DNA of 64,000 nucleotides from Tabrizicola sp. TH137 (GCF_002855575.1 NZ_PKRQ01000002.1:620001-684000); one strand, 5' to 3'. Numbered from the stretch's first letter, positions 25,735-35,257 are shown. The notes: a model not told the origin generated them from the sequence alone. Numbers and translations: made by a program.

Positions 25735-27051
25735 CTAGCGCGCCACCACCAGCTCCGCCTTCAACCCGCCAAGTGCCGCGCTTTCCCCAAGCCGCAACTC
25801 CCCGCCATGGCTGCGCGCGATATCCGCGGCAATGGACAGGCCCAACCCCACCCCGCCCCCCCGGTTCGGGTCGCGCGCGGCATCCAGACGGCTGAAGGGT
25901 TGCACGGCCTCGGCCCGCCGCGCCGCGGGGATGCCCGGACCGTCATCCTCCACCGTGAAGCGCAGCCAGCGTTCCCCCATCGCCACCGTCACCTCGGCCC
26001 GGCCGCCATAGCGCAGCGCGTTTGACACCAGATTCTCCAACGCCCGCGCCATCGCCTGCGGCCGCAGCGGCACGCTGGCCAGCGGTCCGTCCAGCCGCAA
26101 CTCCACCCGCTTGCCCATCCGCGCCGCATTCTCCACCACCCGCCGGGCAAGCGCCTCTGGGTCCACCGGCTCCACCGCCTCGGTCGCGTCGCCGCGGGCA
26201 AAGGACAGGAATTCATCCACCAGCCGCTCCATCTCGGCCACATCGGACAGCAGCGCCCGCGTCTCCTCATCTTCGGGCAGCAGCGACAGGCCCAGCCGCA
26301 TCCGCGTCAGCGGGGTGCGCAGGTCATGGCTCACCCCCGACAGCATCAGGGTGCGCTGTTCGATCTGCCGCTCGATCCGCGCCCGCATGTCCAGAAAGGC
26401 ATGGCCCGCCGCCCGCACTTCGGTCGCCCCCCTCGGGCTGTAGGGGATCACCTGCCCCTTGCCAAAGGCCTCAGCCGCCAGAGAAAGCCGCGCGATGGGG
26501 CGCAACTGATTGGAAAGGAACAGATAAGCGATGACGGTCATCAGGATCGACGTGACGATCATCAGCACCAGAAGCTGATGCGGATTGGTGGCCGACATGC
26601 GCGACCGGTTCACCGTCACCGCCATCTCGCCCCAGCGTGTGGGATGATGCAGGCGGACCATCCCGTCCCCCTCCACCAGATCGACAGGGGCAAGGCGCGG
26701 AAACAGGTCGCGCAGCGTGCGGATCACCACCCGCCCCGAAAGATCCAGCAGTTCGGTCCGATCCGCCGCCGGGATGGCATCCCGCGCCGGAAGCGCCACC
26801 TGCACCTGCAAGGGCCCGGAGGCCCGCGCCAGTTGCCCCTGCGCCTCGCGCAGCGATCCCGCCTGCTCGGCCAGGGCCAGAAGCAGCCGCAACTCCGCGG
26901 CCACGCCGCCGGTCAGCTGCTCCGTCACCCGCTCGAAATGCCGCTGTATGAAGGTCACGGACACGACAAGCTGGATCGTGACGATCGGCACGATCAGGAT
27001 CAACGCGGCGCGGCCGTAAAGACCGCGGGGCAGGAAGGACTTGCGGGTCAT
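25735..27051 (-). CDS. sensor histidine kinase, EnvZ-like
   Basis: 438 residues. Membrane spans near 14-34 and 158-180 enclose a periplasmic sensor of about 120 residues; a HAMP domain follows (NQLRPIARLSLAAEAFGKG); the phospho-acceptor is H242 in SGVSHDLRTPLTR; N box LENLVSNALRYGG, G boxes DDGPGIP and GGGVGLGLSIAADIARSHGG. Start MTRKSFLPRG chosen because the upstream open frame is proline/glycine shadow of the divergent gene. No response regulator gene is adjacent, so the partner lies elsewhere. Confidence 0.92.
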   Translation of the reverse strand: MTRKSFLPRGLYGRAALILIVPIVTIQLVVSVTFIQRHFERVTEQLTGGVAAELRLLLALAEQAGSLREAQGQLARASGPLQVQVALPARDAIPAADRTELLDLSGRVVIRTLRDLFPRLAPVDLVEGDGMVRLHHPTRWGEMAVTVNRSRMSATNPHQLLVLMIVTSILMTVIAYLFLSNQLRPIARLSLAAEAFGKGQVIPYSPRGATEVRAAGHAFLDMRARIERQIEQRTLMLSGVSHDLRTPLTRMRLGLSLLPEDEETRALLSDVAEMERLVDEFLSFARGDATEAVEPVDPEALARRVVENAARMGKRVELRLDGPLASVPLRPQAMARALENLVSNALRYGGRAEVTVAMGERWLRFTVEDDGPGIPAARRAEAVQPFSRLDAARDPNRGGGVGLGLSIAADIARSHGGELRLGESAALGGLKAELVVAR

Positions 27052-27100
27052 GGGACCAGAGCCTAGCCTGCCCCCCGCCCCGAGGGAAGAGGAGGCCCCC

Positions 27101-27988
27101 TTGCCGCCCCCGCCACAGCCGATCCGCGCCCCGCGCCTGCGCAGCCTGCTCGCCCCCAACCCGTCGCCCCTCACCTTCACCGGGACACGGACCTATCTCC
27201 TCGGCACCGGCAGGGTGGCGGTGATCGACCCCGGCCCCGCCGATGACAGCCATCTCGACGCCATCCTTTCCGCCCTCGACCCCGGCGAAACCGTCAGCCA
27301 TATCCTTGTCACCCATGCCCATCGCGACCATTCCGCACTCGCCCCACGCCTCGCCGCCGCGACGGCTGCGCCCGTCCTCGCCCATGGCAGCGCCGCCGAA
27401 GGCCGCAGCCCGCAGATGCAGGCCCTCGCCATGCAGGGCCTCTCGGCAGGGGGCGACGGGCTCGACACCGCCTTCGCCCCCGACCTGCGGCTGGGCGATG
27501 GCGACCGGCTGACCGGCCCGGATTGGGAGATCACCGCCCTGCACACCCCCGGCCATCTCGGCGGCCATCTCTGCCTTTCTGCCGGAGAGGTGCTCTTTTC
27601 CGGCGATCACGTGATGGGGTGGAGCAGTTCGGTCATCGCCCCGCCCGACGGCGACATGGGGCAATACATGGACAGCCTCGCCGCCCTTAACCGCCCCGAC
27701 TGGCGGCAATTCCTGCCCGGTCACGGCGACCCCATCTCCGAACCGCAACACCGCGTGCAGGCCCTGATCGCCCACCGCCAGCAGCGCGAGGCCGAAATCT
27801 GCCGCGCGCTGGAGGCAGGCCCCGCCGGCGCAGACGGACTCGCCACCCGCCTCTACCCCGACCTCGCGCCCGCCCTGCACCCTGCCGCCTGTCGCAACGT
27901 CTTCGCCCACCTGCTTGATCTGTTACGGAAAAACCGCGTCACCACCGATCCGCAGCCGAGCATGGACAGCCTGTTCCGCCTGCGCTGA
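27101..27988 (+). CDS. MBL-fold metallo-hydrolase (LACTB2-like)
   Basis: 295 residues from TTG. Zinc motif HAHRDHSALAPRLA, then HTPGHLGGHLCL and FSGDHVMGWSSSVIAPPDGDMGQYMDSL, and FLPGHGDPI; a C-terminal winged-helix-like extension follows. Close to the LACTB2/beta-lactamase-like nuclease group. I chose the TTG because GAAGAGGAGG lies five bases upstream; the ATG at 27050 would overlap the divergent kinase start by two bases and adds a proline-rich stretch. Confidence 0.85.
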   Translation: MPPPPQPIRAPRLRSLLAPNPSPLTFTGTRTYLLGTGRVAVIDPGPADDSHLDAILSALDPGETVSHILVTHAHRDHSALAPRLAAATAAPVLAHGSAAEGRSPQMQALAMQGLSAGGDGLDTAFAPDLRLGDGDRLTGPDWEITALHTPGHLGGHLCLSAGEVLFSGDHVMGWSSSVIAPPDGDMGQYMDSLAALNRPDWRQFLPGHGDPISEPQHRVQALIAHRQQREAEICRALEAGPAGADGLATRLYPDLAPALHPAACRNVFAHLLDLLRKNRVTTDPQPSMDSLFRLR

Positions 27989-28018
27989 GGCGATCCGAAA
28001 CTTTTCCACCATTTCCCC

Positions 28019-28047
28019 TTGTCCCCCCGAAACACCCTTGCTATACG
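28019..28047 (+). promoter_or_regulatory. promoter of the tRNA-Asn gene
   Basis: TTGTCC and TATACG are separated by exactly 17 bp, ending 10 bp before the mature tRNA 5' end, an arrangement expected for a stable-RNA promoter. Confidence 0.6.
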
Positions 28048-28057
28048 GCCCCCGTGT

Positions 28058-28132
28058 TCCGGCGTAGCTCAGCGGTAGAGCAGTTGACTGTTAATCAATT
28101 GGTCGTAGGTTCGATCCCTACCGCCGGAGCCA
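28058..28132 (+). tRNA. tRNA-Asn (anticodon GTT)
   Basis: 75-nt cloverleaf with encoded CCA. The acceptor stem pairs TCCGGCG with CGCCGGA, discriminator G. The D arm contains GCTCAGCGGTAGAGC, the anticodon stem-loop is TTGACTGTTAATCAA with GTT at the centre, and the T loop is GGTTCGATCC. All stems close without mismatch. Confidence 0.97.
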
Positions 28133-28872
28133 AAATCCCCGAAGTCTTTCATCCAGATGATGGCGCCTCCCAATAGGTAGTGCCTCTGGATATCTGCCCG
28201 GACCCGCACAAGGACGTCGGCACCGCCGCGTCACAGAGGCAGGCCGGAGGCGCGGTGAAGGCCGGTCGCCGCGCCAATGGCCGAGCGGCGATCGCGCGGG
28301 AAGATGACAGCCAAGACGTGCTGCGACAGGCCCTTGCGCCGAAGGATGGAAGGAAAAGCCACATCCGGCGGATCGTGGGCAGCAGTCCGGTGCCAATGGT
28401 TGAGGCGGGATCGAGAAGGGTCGTCTCTGCCCCCTTGATGCCGAAGATCATCGACCTCCCCGTTTCGAGACAACAGCCGCGGCAGGATCTACCGGTCGGT
28501 GCCTGCCCCACCTTTTCACGCCGAAACATCGGCATCGGCCGGGTCCCTTTACCGATTGACCGCTCAAAGTCCCTCGGTTGCCCTGCTGCACTTTTCCCAT
28601 ACAGGTCCACCTTCGTCTCCGAACGGGGGACGATGACTTGCGGCGTCACGCCCGGCAGGCGCGAACAAATCTGCGCGGCGGTCTGGTGGGGCGGGCACAT
28701 GCAAGCTGCGCCCCTCACCCAATGCGGTAAACGGATTTCAGGAATACCCGTATAAGCAGAATATCGTCGCACAAAGGGGCGGGGCTGGCGGCAGCCTCAG
28801 GCGAGGTTGGGCACGGATCGGAAATGGCGCGAAGCGGCGCCGATTGGAATGGACTTGGGGCAAGGAGACGAC
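28133..28872. other. 740-bp stretch downstream of tRNA-Asn without a credible gene
   Basis: Both strands contain open frames of about 190-205 codons, but none has a good ribosome binding site, recognisable motif or codon pattern like the neighbours, and overlapping frames on the minus strand both look patchy (for example IQRHYLLGGAIIWMKDF in one frame and MIFGIKGAETTLLDPAS in another). GC is visibly lower than in flanking genes. It may be a decayed insertion beside a tRNA or regulatory/5' untranslated sequence of the following gene. I found no attachment-site duplicate of the tRNA end. Confidence 0.5.
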
Positions 28873-29538
28873 ATGGACGGCGCATTCCTCGACGGGCGCG
28901 AAGTCATCGGCAGCATCGTGCATCGCACCAACGGCTTCGTCTATCGGTGCCGCAATGACCGCGACTATTCCATGATCCTGATGGAAGGCGCGGTCACCGC
29001 GCTGACCGGCTATCCGGCCGAGGATTTCATCTCCACACCGCAACGCTCCTACTCCGGCCTCGCCCACCCCGAGGATACCGAAACCGTCTTCGCCGCCGTC
29101 GATGCCGCGCTGGAAAAGGGCGAAAACTGGTCCGTCGATTACCGCCTCGTCCGGCCGGACGGCACCACCCGCTGGGTGCATGAGGTGGGCGGCGGTGTCT
29201 TCGATGCAAACGGGACGCTGCAATTCCTCGAAGGTATCGTTCTGGATCACGAAGCCCGCAAGCGCGAGGAAGAGACGCGCGGCGCCCGCAACCAGCAGAT
29301 CACCGCCTTCTGCCGCAACCTCGTCTCGGAGACCAAGCCGATCCTCAGCGTTCTGCGCGAGTTGCGCATCCTTGCCATCAATGCCCGGATCGAGGCGGCG
29401 CGGGCAGGCCAGGCGGGGGCCGGCTTTGCCGTGGTCGCAGGTGAGGTGGGGCGGATCGCCAATGAAACCACCACCCGCGCCAGCAGCGTGAGCGACCTGA
29501 CGGAAGAGTTGCAGAAACTCTTGCGCAACTCCGGCTGA
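28873..29538 (+). CDS. soluble PAS-domain protein with truncated chemoreceptor signalling tip
   Basis: 221 residues. An N-terminal PAS domain ([41 protein letters not shown] ... [39 protein letters not shown], near 14-130) is followed by a short MCP signalling hairpin: [44 protein letters not shown]. There is no membrane segment or HAMP domain, and the coiled coil is far shorter than in normal receptors. AAGGAG lies five bases before the ATG. It may couple to CheA/CheW or act as a stand-alone PAS sensor; no che gene is nearby. Confidence 0.85.
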   Translation: MDGAFLDGREVIGSIVHRTNGFVYRCRNDRDYSMILMEGAVTALTGYPAEDFISTPQRSYSGLAHPEDTETVFAAVDAALEKGENWSVDYRLVRPDGTTRWVHEVGGGVFDANGTLQFLEGIVLDHEARKREEETRGARNQQITAFCRNLVSETKPILSVLRELRILAINARIEAARAGQAGAGFAVVAGEVGRIANETTTRASSVSDLTEELQKLLRNSG

Positions 29539-29666
29539 TCGCGGCGTCCAACCACAGCCCATAGACAGGGAACCGTCGTGGGCCTGCACCTGCGAAAGGC
29601 TGTGCGCAAGGTTGCGCCGGGCCGCCAGTCCATCCTAAGCTCGGGCAAACAGCGAAAGGCAGCCCC

Positions 29667-30284
29667 TTGCCCGAAACCGCCTTTCTGATCACGGCCTTCG
29701 CCACCCTCTTCGTGGTGATCGACCCGCCCGGTCTTGTGCCGCTTTTCATCGCTCTGACCCAGGGCATGGGTTCGGATCACCGCCGCCGTCTTGCGCTGCG
29801 GGCCTGCGTGATCGCGGGCTTCCTGCTTCTGCTCTTCGGGCTGGCGGGGGAGTCGATCCTGAATTTCATCGGCATCTCCATGCCCGCCTTCCGCATCGCG
29901 GGCGGCATCCTGCTGTTCCTGACGGCGCTCGACATGCTCTTCGAGAGGCGGACCCAGCGGCGCGAGGGGCAGAAGGCGGAACATGACCACGACCCTTCGG
30001 TCTTCCCCCTCGCCATACCCCTGATCGCGGGGCCGGGCGCGATTGCCACGATGATCCTTCTGGTGGGCGAGGCTCCGGGGTGGCCCGGCACTGTTGCCGT
30101 TCTTGGCCTGATGGCCGTGGTGATGATGACGACCTTTCTCTTCCTGCTGGCCTCGCCGCCGCTGGAGCGGCTGCTGGGTCGGACCGGAACCATCGTGATC
30201 ACCCGGCTGCTCGGGATGCTGCTGGCGGCCCTGTCGGTGCAATTCGTCATCGACGGGGTCAAGGGCACCGGGCTGATCGGCTGA
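29667..30284 (+). CDS. MarC-family integral membrane protein
   Basis: 205 residues, six membrane segments. Characteristic starts: FATLFVVIDPPGLVPLFIALTQGM, and the middle FPLAIPLIAGPGAIATMILL, then LLGMLLAALSVQFVIDGVKG. MarC proteins are of unknown function despite early links to antibiotic resistance and labels as amino acid transporters. The start is a TTG with AAAGG upstream; no ATG or GTG fits before the first span. Confidence 0.9.
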   Translation: MPETAFLITAFATLFVVIDPPGLVPLFIALTQGMGSDHRRRLALRACVIAGFLLLLFGLAGESILNFIGISMPAFRIAGGILLFLTALDMLFERRTQRREGQKAEHDHDPSVFPLAIPLIAGPGAIATMILLVGEAPGWPGTVAVLGLMAVVMMTTFLFLLASPPLERLLGRTGTIVITRLLGMLLAALSVQFVIDGVKGTGLIG

Positions 30285-30339
30285 CCCTTTCACCCAGTTC
30301 CGATCACCCCCATATCCGACAGAAAGGAGGGTTTGCCTG

Positions 30340-30915
30340 ATGGATGGTGAAACGACCGGTCGCCTGTTCTATCTGCTCCTGCTGCTGGTGGCGGTGGCGG
30401 GCTATGTCATGGTCGAATACCGCAACCGGATGGGTCAGGCCCTGCGGAACTTCGCCGCCTGGGGGTTGATCTTTGTCGGGGTGATGGCGGGTTACGGGCT
30501 TTGGGCGGACCTGAAGACCGATCTCGCGCCGCAGCAGATGGTCACGCAGGATGGCATGATCGAAATTCCGCGCGCCGCCGACGGGCATTACTATGTGACG
30601 CTGACAATCAACGGGACGCCGGTGCAATTCATGGCCGATACCGGGGCGACCAACATGGTTCTATCTGCCGATGATGCGCGCCGTCTGGGAATCGACCTTG
30701 ACGCGCTGGTCTATATCGGTCGGGCGCAGACGGCCAATGGCATGGTGGCCACCGCGCGGGTGGAATTGCAGCAGGTCGAACTTGGCCCCTATCGCGAGCA
30801 GGTCTTCCCCGCCTGGGTCAATCAGGGAGAGATGGACAAATCCCTGCTCGGCATGGATTACCTGTCGCTCTACCGGGTGGAGATCGCGGGCGACCGCATG
30901 ATCCTGCGGCGCTGA
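30340..30915 (+). CDS. membrane-anchored retropepsin-like aspartic protease (TIGR02281 family)
   Basis: 191 residues. Two N-terminal membrane spans (near 9-25 and 39-56) precede the protease domain. The catalytic motif is ADTGATNMVLS (D100, T101, G102), with NGTPVQFMADTG and the flap region ANGMVATARVELQQVELGP, then LLGMDYLSLYRVEIAGDRMILRR. A single-domain enzyme of this clan must dimerise to be active. AGGAGG precedes the ATG. It starts 56 bp after marC. Confidence 0.9.
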   Translation: MDGETTGRLFYLLLLLVAVAGYVMVEYRNRMGQALRNFAAWGLIFVGVMAGYGLWADLKTDLAPQQMVTQDGMIEIPRAADGHYYVTLTINGTPVQFMADTGATNMVLSADDARRLGIDLDALVYIGRAQTANGMVATARVELQQVELGPYREQVFPAWVNQGEMDKSLLGMDYLSLYRVEIAGDRMILRR

Positions 30916-30920
30916 GGGCA

Positions 30921-31379
30921 TCAGCCCTTCTCGGCCTTCTTTTCCCAGCGCCCGCTTTCCTCAGACCAATATTGCGCGGGCAGTCCGGCCTCGGTCAGGG
31001 CCTTCCACTTTGCCCGTGCGGCGGCAAGCTGCCCCCCGTCCGATCCATCGAACAGAAGCCAGACCCGCTCCAGCGGCCGCGCTTCCTCGGCCGTCGTTTC
31101 GGCCCCGTCGATCAGGAACAGCCCCTGCGCCCCGTTCGCGATGGCCCCTGTGCCCAGCAGGATCGGCTGATCCGCATCATGCGGTCCGCCCTGCACCCCG
31201 TGCGGCAGGAAGGGATGCGCCTCGTCCAGCCAGAGCCGGGTGTCCAGCCGCTCCAGCACGGCAGGATCCCGCCCGCGCACCATGACGCGCCAGCCCTGCC
31301 CCAGGGCGCGGGGCAGCAGCATGGCCAGCGTGTCATCCGGCGAAGACCGGGTCAGGTGATAGAACATCACCACGCCCAT
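30921..31379 (-). CDS. holC: DNA polymerase III chi subunit
   Basis: 152 residues. MFYHLTRSSPDDTLAMLLPRALGQGWRVMVRGRDPAVLERLDTRLWL is the chi N-terminal half (alpha/beta), then GTGAIANGAQGLFLIDGAETTAEEARPLERVWLLFDGSD. Chi links the clamp loader to single-stranded DNA-binding protein. Directly downstream of pepA (7 bp), an arrangement common in proteobacteria. ATG at 31367 (MFYHL) is an alternative start. Confidence 0.92.
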   Translation of the reverse strand: MGVVMFYHLTRSSPDDTLAMLLPRALGQGWRVMVRGRDPAVLERLDTRLWLDEAHPFLPHGVQGGPHDADQPILLGTGAIANGAQGLFLIDGAETTAEEARPLERVWLLFDGSDGGQLAAARAKWKALTEAGLPAQYWSEESGRWEKKAEKG

Positions 31380-31386
31380 GGCGGCC

Positions 31387-32859
31387 TCACTTGCCTTCGA
31401 ACTTCTCTTGGATCAGGCGGTTCAGCGCCATCACGCCCCAGCCCGTCGCCCCCTTCGGCGCCAGCGTGCTGTCGGATTTCAGCAGGGCGGTGCCTGCGAT
31501 ATCCAGATGGCACCAGGGCGTTTCAGGCTTCACGAAGCGTTGCAGGAACTGCGCCGCCGTGATGGCGCCGCCATCGCGCCCGCCCACATTCATCATGTCG
31601 GCGATGCGCGATTTCAGTTTGGCGTCATAGGCATCGCCCATCGGCATCCGCCAGGCCCCTTCGCCTTCGGCCTTCGCGGCCTTGAGAAAGGCGTTGCAGA
31701 GGTCATCGTTGTTGGAAAAGACCCCTGTATTCTCATGCCCGAGCGCGATGATGATCGCCCCGGTCAGGGTGGCGAGGTCGATCATTCCCACGGGCTTGAA
31801 CCGCTCCTGCGCGTACCAGAGCACATCGGCCAGAACGAGGCGGCCTTCGGCATCGGTATTGATCACCTCGATCGTGTCGCCCTTCATGCTGCGCACCACG
31901 TCGCCCGGGCGCTGCGCGCGCCCGTCGGGCATGTTCTCGACCAGACCGACCAGACCCACGACATTGGCCTTCGCCTTGCGCAGGGCCAGCGTCCGCATCA
32001 CGCCCGCCACCACGGCGGCGCCGCCCATGTCCATCGTCATCTCTTCCATGCCCGCGGCGGGCTTGATCGAGATGCCGCCGGTATCGAAGACCACGCCCTT
32101 GCCCACAAGGGCGAAGGGGGCCGCCCCCTTTTCACCGCCATGCCATTGCATCACCACGACCTTGGACGGGCTTTCCGACCCCTGCCCCACGCCCAGAAGC
32201 GCACCCATGCCCAGCTTGGCAAGCTGCTCTTCCTCAAGGATTTCGACATCGAGCCCCAGTTCCTGCATCGCGGCAAGGCGGGCCGCGAAATCATAGGTGG
32301 TCAGGATATTGGCCGGTTCATTGACCAGATCGCGGGTGAAGAACACCCCTTCGGCAACGGCCGCCCCCGGCGCCGCGGCGGTGGCCACGGCCTCGGGATT
32401 GGCGGTCATCACATGCACGGAACCCGGTTCCTTCTTCTCTCCCGTCTTGTGGGCCGAGAAGTCATAGGCCCGCATCGCAACCCCGAAGGCGATCTCGGCA
32501 GCCATCGGATGGCTTTCGGCGAGAACCGTCGTCCCGGCAGGTGACAGGACCTTGCCGATGGCCCCGCCCGCCTTGCGCGCGAGGGCCGCATCGGCGCGGC
32601 GCGGCAGGCGGATGATCTGCACCGCCTCGGCCAGCAATCCCGCAGGCCAGGCGAGTTCCACCGACTCGCCGGGTTTCAGCCGCCCGAATGCCTCGCTGTT
32701 CAGAAAGCGCAGCACCGCGCCCTTCGTCAGCCGGTCCAGCCGCCGGACTCCGGGCGAAGGGCTGCCCGCCGCATCGGCGAAGGCCACGATGCGGCCGGTC
32801 AATCTGGCAAGCTGGTCCAGTTCCACAGGGCGGAAATGGATCGGAACGGGATGGGTCAT
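31387..32859 (-). CDS. pepA: leucyl aminopeptidase (M17)
   Basis: 490 residues, family length. Two-zinc cytosolic exopeptidase. Metal-binding and catalytic segments: LVGKGVVFDTGGISIKPAAGMEEMTMDMGGAA (Lys and Asp ligands), the M17 signature NTDAEGRLVLADVLWYA, and TLTGAIIIALG. The N-terminal macro-like domain is normal. It diverges from lptF, an arrangement conserved in many Gram-negatives. Confidence 0.96.
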   Translation of the reverse strand: MTHPVPIHFRPVELDQLARLTGRIVAFADAAGSPSPGVRRLDRLTKGAVLRFLNSEAFGRLKPGESVELAWPAGLLAEAVQIIRLPRRADAALARKAGGAIGKVLSPAGTTVLAESHPMAAEIAFGVAMRAYDFSAHKTGEKKEPGSVHVMTANPEAVATAAAPGAAVAEGVFFTRDLVNEPANILTTYDFAARLAAMQELGLDVEILEEEQLAKLGMGALLGVGQGSESPSKVVVMQWHGGEKGAAPFALVGKGVVFDTGGISIKPAAGMEEMTMDMGGAAVVAGVMRTLALRKAKANVVGLVGLVENMPDGRAQRPGDVVRSMKGDTIEVINTDAEGRLVLADVLWYAQERFKPVGMIDLATLTGAIIIALGHENTGVFSNNDDLCNAFLKAAKAEGEGAWRMPMGDAYDAKLKSRIADMMNVGGRDGGAITAAQFLQRFVKPETPWCHLDIAGTALLKSDSTLAPKGATGWGVMALNRLIQEKFEGK

Positions 32860-33038
32860 GGGTCATTCTCTCGACGGGAGGAGGGGCACCACACCCTGCG
32901 CCGCGGGCGCTATCAGGCAGAGGGGCGACCGTGATCGGCAAAACGCTACCTGCTGTGGCCCGGAATGACCAGATATGAGTTTTCCCTCCGGGGGAATTCC
33001 GATAGGGTCCGAAGCAGAAACAATGGGGCATCCAGGGC

Positions 33039-34157
33039 TTGTCGAGATTTGACCGATATCTGCTGTCGCAACTGCTGGCAGTCTTCGGCTTCTTCGCGCT
33101 GGTCCTTGTTTCCGTCTATTGGGTGAACCGGGCCGTCGGCCTGTTCGACCGGCTGATCGGGGATGGGCAATCTGCCGTCGTCTTCGTGGAATTCTCGCTG
33201 CTTGCCTTGCCCAATGTGATCCGCCTAGTCCTGCCCATCGCGGCCTTTGCCGCGGCCGTCTATGTGACCAACCGCATGATGCGGGAAAGCGAGCTGGTCA
33301 CCATGCAGGCCACCGGCAGCAGCGCCTTCCGCCTGGCCCGCCCGGTGCTGATCTTCGGGTTGATCGTGACAAGCCTGCATCTTCTGCTGATGAATGTGCT
33401 GGTGCCACGCAGCGATGCCCTTCTGAAGGAACGCGAGGCGCAGGTGTCGCAGGACGTGACCGCCCGTTACCTGAAGGTGGGCGAATTCATGCATCCCTCG
33501 GCGGGGGTGACCCTCTTCATCGGCGAGATGTCGCAGGACGGGCAATTGCGCAACGTCTTCCTCTTTGACGACCGCGACGAGACGTCGAGCAGCACCTATA
33601 CCGCACAGCGCGCGCTTCTGGCCCAGGGGGCGGCGGGGCCGGTTCTTCTGATGTTCGACGGCATGATCCAGTCCATCGCGCGGGCCGATGGGCGGCTGTC
33701 GGTGACGCGCTACAGCGATTACAGCTTCGACCTCCTCTCGCTGATCGAAGCGGAGGGCGGTTTTGCGCCCACGGTCGAGACGACGACGACGCTTGCCCTG
33801 CTGAAGATGGGCTCGGCGGACTGGAGCACAAGCTTCAACAGTTCCTACGAATACATCGTGCAGGAACTGCATTCGCGGCTTGCGCAGCCCTTCCTGTCGG
33901 CTGCGGCGGCCCTCGTGGGCTTTGCCGCGCTGCAACTGGGCGCCTTCAGCCGTTTTGGGCTGATGCGGCAGATCCTCGGGGCGGTGCTGGTGCTGATCGT
34001 GCTTCAGCTTCTGAACACGACCGGGGCCTCGATGGCCGGGCGGAACGCTGCGGCCTGGCCTGCGATCTATATCGCGCCCCTGGCCGGGTTCGCCATCGCC
34101 ATGGCGATGCTGCATCTGTCGCAAAGCGTACCGCCCTGGCGGAGGCGGCCCGCATGA
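33039..34157 (+). CDS. lptF: LPS export ABC transporter permease LptF
   Basis: 372 residues. Six membrane segments with a periplasmic jellyroll between the third and fourth. YLLSQLLAVFGFFALVLVSVYWVNRAVGLFDRLIGDGQ, then LLALPNVIRLVLPIAAFAAAVYVTNRMMRESELVTMQATGSS is the YjgP/YjgQ signature. Together with LptG and LptB it extracts LPS from the inner membrane. The start codon is TTG; the nearby ATG at 33023 is out of frame. Ends overlapping lptG by four bases. Confidence 0.94.
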   Translation: MSRFDRYLLSQLLAVFGFFALVLVSVYWVNRAVGLFDRLIGDGQSAVVFVEFSLLALPNVIRLVLPIAAFAAAVYVTNRMMRESELVTMQATGSSAFRLARPVLIFGLIVTSLHLLLMNVLVPRSDALLKEREAQVSQDVTARYLKVGEFMHPSAGVTLFIGEMSQDGQLRNVFLFDDRDETSSSTYTAQRALLAQGAAGPVLLMFDGMIQSIARADGRLSVTRYSDYSFDLLSLIEAEGGFAPTVETTTTLALLKMGSADWSTSFNSSYEYIVQELHSRLAQPFLSAAAALVGFAALQLGAFSRFGLMRQILGAVLVLIVLQLLNTTGASMAGRNAAAWPAIYIAPLAGFAIAMAMLHLSQSVPPWRRRPA

Positions 34158-35251
34158 CGCTGAGCTTCTACATCGCCCGTCGCTTCTTCACGACCTTCCT
34201 CGTCGTGCTGGCGATTTTTTTCGGCGTCATGCTTCTGATCGACGTGATCGACCAGCTTCGGCAGCTTAGCGGGCAGGAGTCCGGCCTCGCCTCGGCGCTG
34301 CGCCTGGCGGTTCTGAACGTGCCGGAAAGCCTGTATCGCATCTTGCCCTTGATCACGGTTCTTGCCGCCGTGGCGCTGTTCATGAACCTCGCCCGGACGA
34401 GCGAGCTGGTCATCATCCGCGCTGCGGGCCGGTCGGGGCTGCGCTTTCTGGTGGCCCCCATCATCGTCTCGCTTCTGTGCGGGATGCTGGCCGTCGCGGT
34501 GTTCAACCCCCTCGTCGCGGCGACCACGAACCGTTACGAAATCACCCGCGCGCAACTGACGGGCAGCGGCGAAAGCCGGTTGTCGATCTCATCCACCGGG
34601 CTCTGGCTGCGGCAGGGCGGGGCGAACGGGCAGACGGTGATTCAGGCCGCGCGGGCCAATGCCTTCGGCACGGAACTGCTGGATGTGACCTTTCTTCTCT
34701 ACGGGCCGGACGGCAAGCCCGAAACCCGGATCGAGGCCGAGTCCGCGCGGCTGGAACCGGGGGCCTGGGTGGTGTCGGGCGCGATGCGCTGGCCCCTGTC
34801 GGAAAGCAACCCCGCCAGCCGGGTGGAAGCCATGCCAGAGGGCAGCCGGATCGACTCCGACCTGACGGCCGAGGGCATACGCGACAGTTTCGGCACCCCT
34901 GCGGAAATCGCCTTCTGGGCCTTGCCCGAGTATATTCAGGGTCTTGACCGCGCCGGGTTCTCTTCGCTGGCCCATCGTGTCTGGTTCCAGATGGAACTGG
35001 CCCAGCCGCTGCTTCTGGCGGCCATGGTTCTGGTGGCGGCGGGCTTCACCATGCGCCCGGCCCGCTTTGGCCGGACCGGCATTCTTGTGCTGCTGGCGAT
35101 CCTGAGCGGCTTTCTGATCTTCTTCCTGCGGAACTTCGCGCAGGTTCTGGGGGCGAACGGGCAGATCCCGGTGATCTGGGCGGCATGGACTCCGCCCGTC
35201 GCAGCCTTCATGATGGCGCTGGGCCTTCTTCTGCATGTCGAGGATGGCTGA
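34154..35251 (+). CDS. lptG: LPS export ABC transporter permease LptG
   Basis: 365 residues, same family and topology as LptF: FYIARRFFTTFLVVLAIFFGVMLLIDVIDQLRQLS, LPLITVLAAVALFMNLARTSELVIIRAAGRSGL, and a C-terminal membrane bundle ending in NGQIPVIWAAWTPPVAAFMMALGLLLHVED. The ATG overlaps the lptF stop (ATGA), coupling the two subunits of the heterodimer. lptD follows after 6 bp. Confidence 0.95.
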   Translation: MTLSFYIARRFFTTFLVVLAIFFGVMLLIDVIDQLRQLSGQESGLASALRLAVLNVPESLYRILPLITVLAAVALFMNLARTSELVIIRAAGRSGLRFLVAPIIVSLLCGMLAVAVFNPLVAATTNRYEITRAQLTGSGESRLSISSTGLWLRQGGANGQTVIQAARANAFGTELLDVTFLLYGPDGKPETRIEAESARLEPGAWVVSGAMRWPLSESNPASRVEAMPEGSRIDSDLTAEGIRDSFGTPAEIAFWALPEYIQGLDRAGFSSLAHRVWFQMELAQPLLLAAMVLVAAGFTMRPARFGRTGILVLLAILSGFLIFFLRNFAQVLGANGQIPVIWAAWTPPVAAFMMALGLLLHVEDG

Positions 35252-35257
35252 ACACCC

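Noticed and set aside
27050-27051. Two-base overlap of divergent start codons of the kinase and MBL genes
   Set aside because: A TTG start 51 bp downstream with a strong GAGGAGG site is a better start for the MBL gene, which removes the overlap.
28180-28755. 191-codon plus-strand frame after tRNA-Asn as a gene
   Set aside because: No family resemblance or ribosome binding site, codon pattern unlike neighbours, and equally open frames on the other strand.
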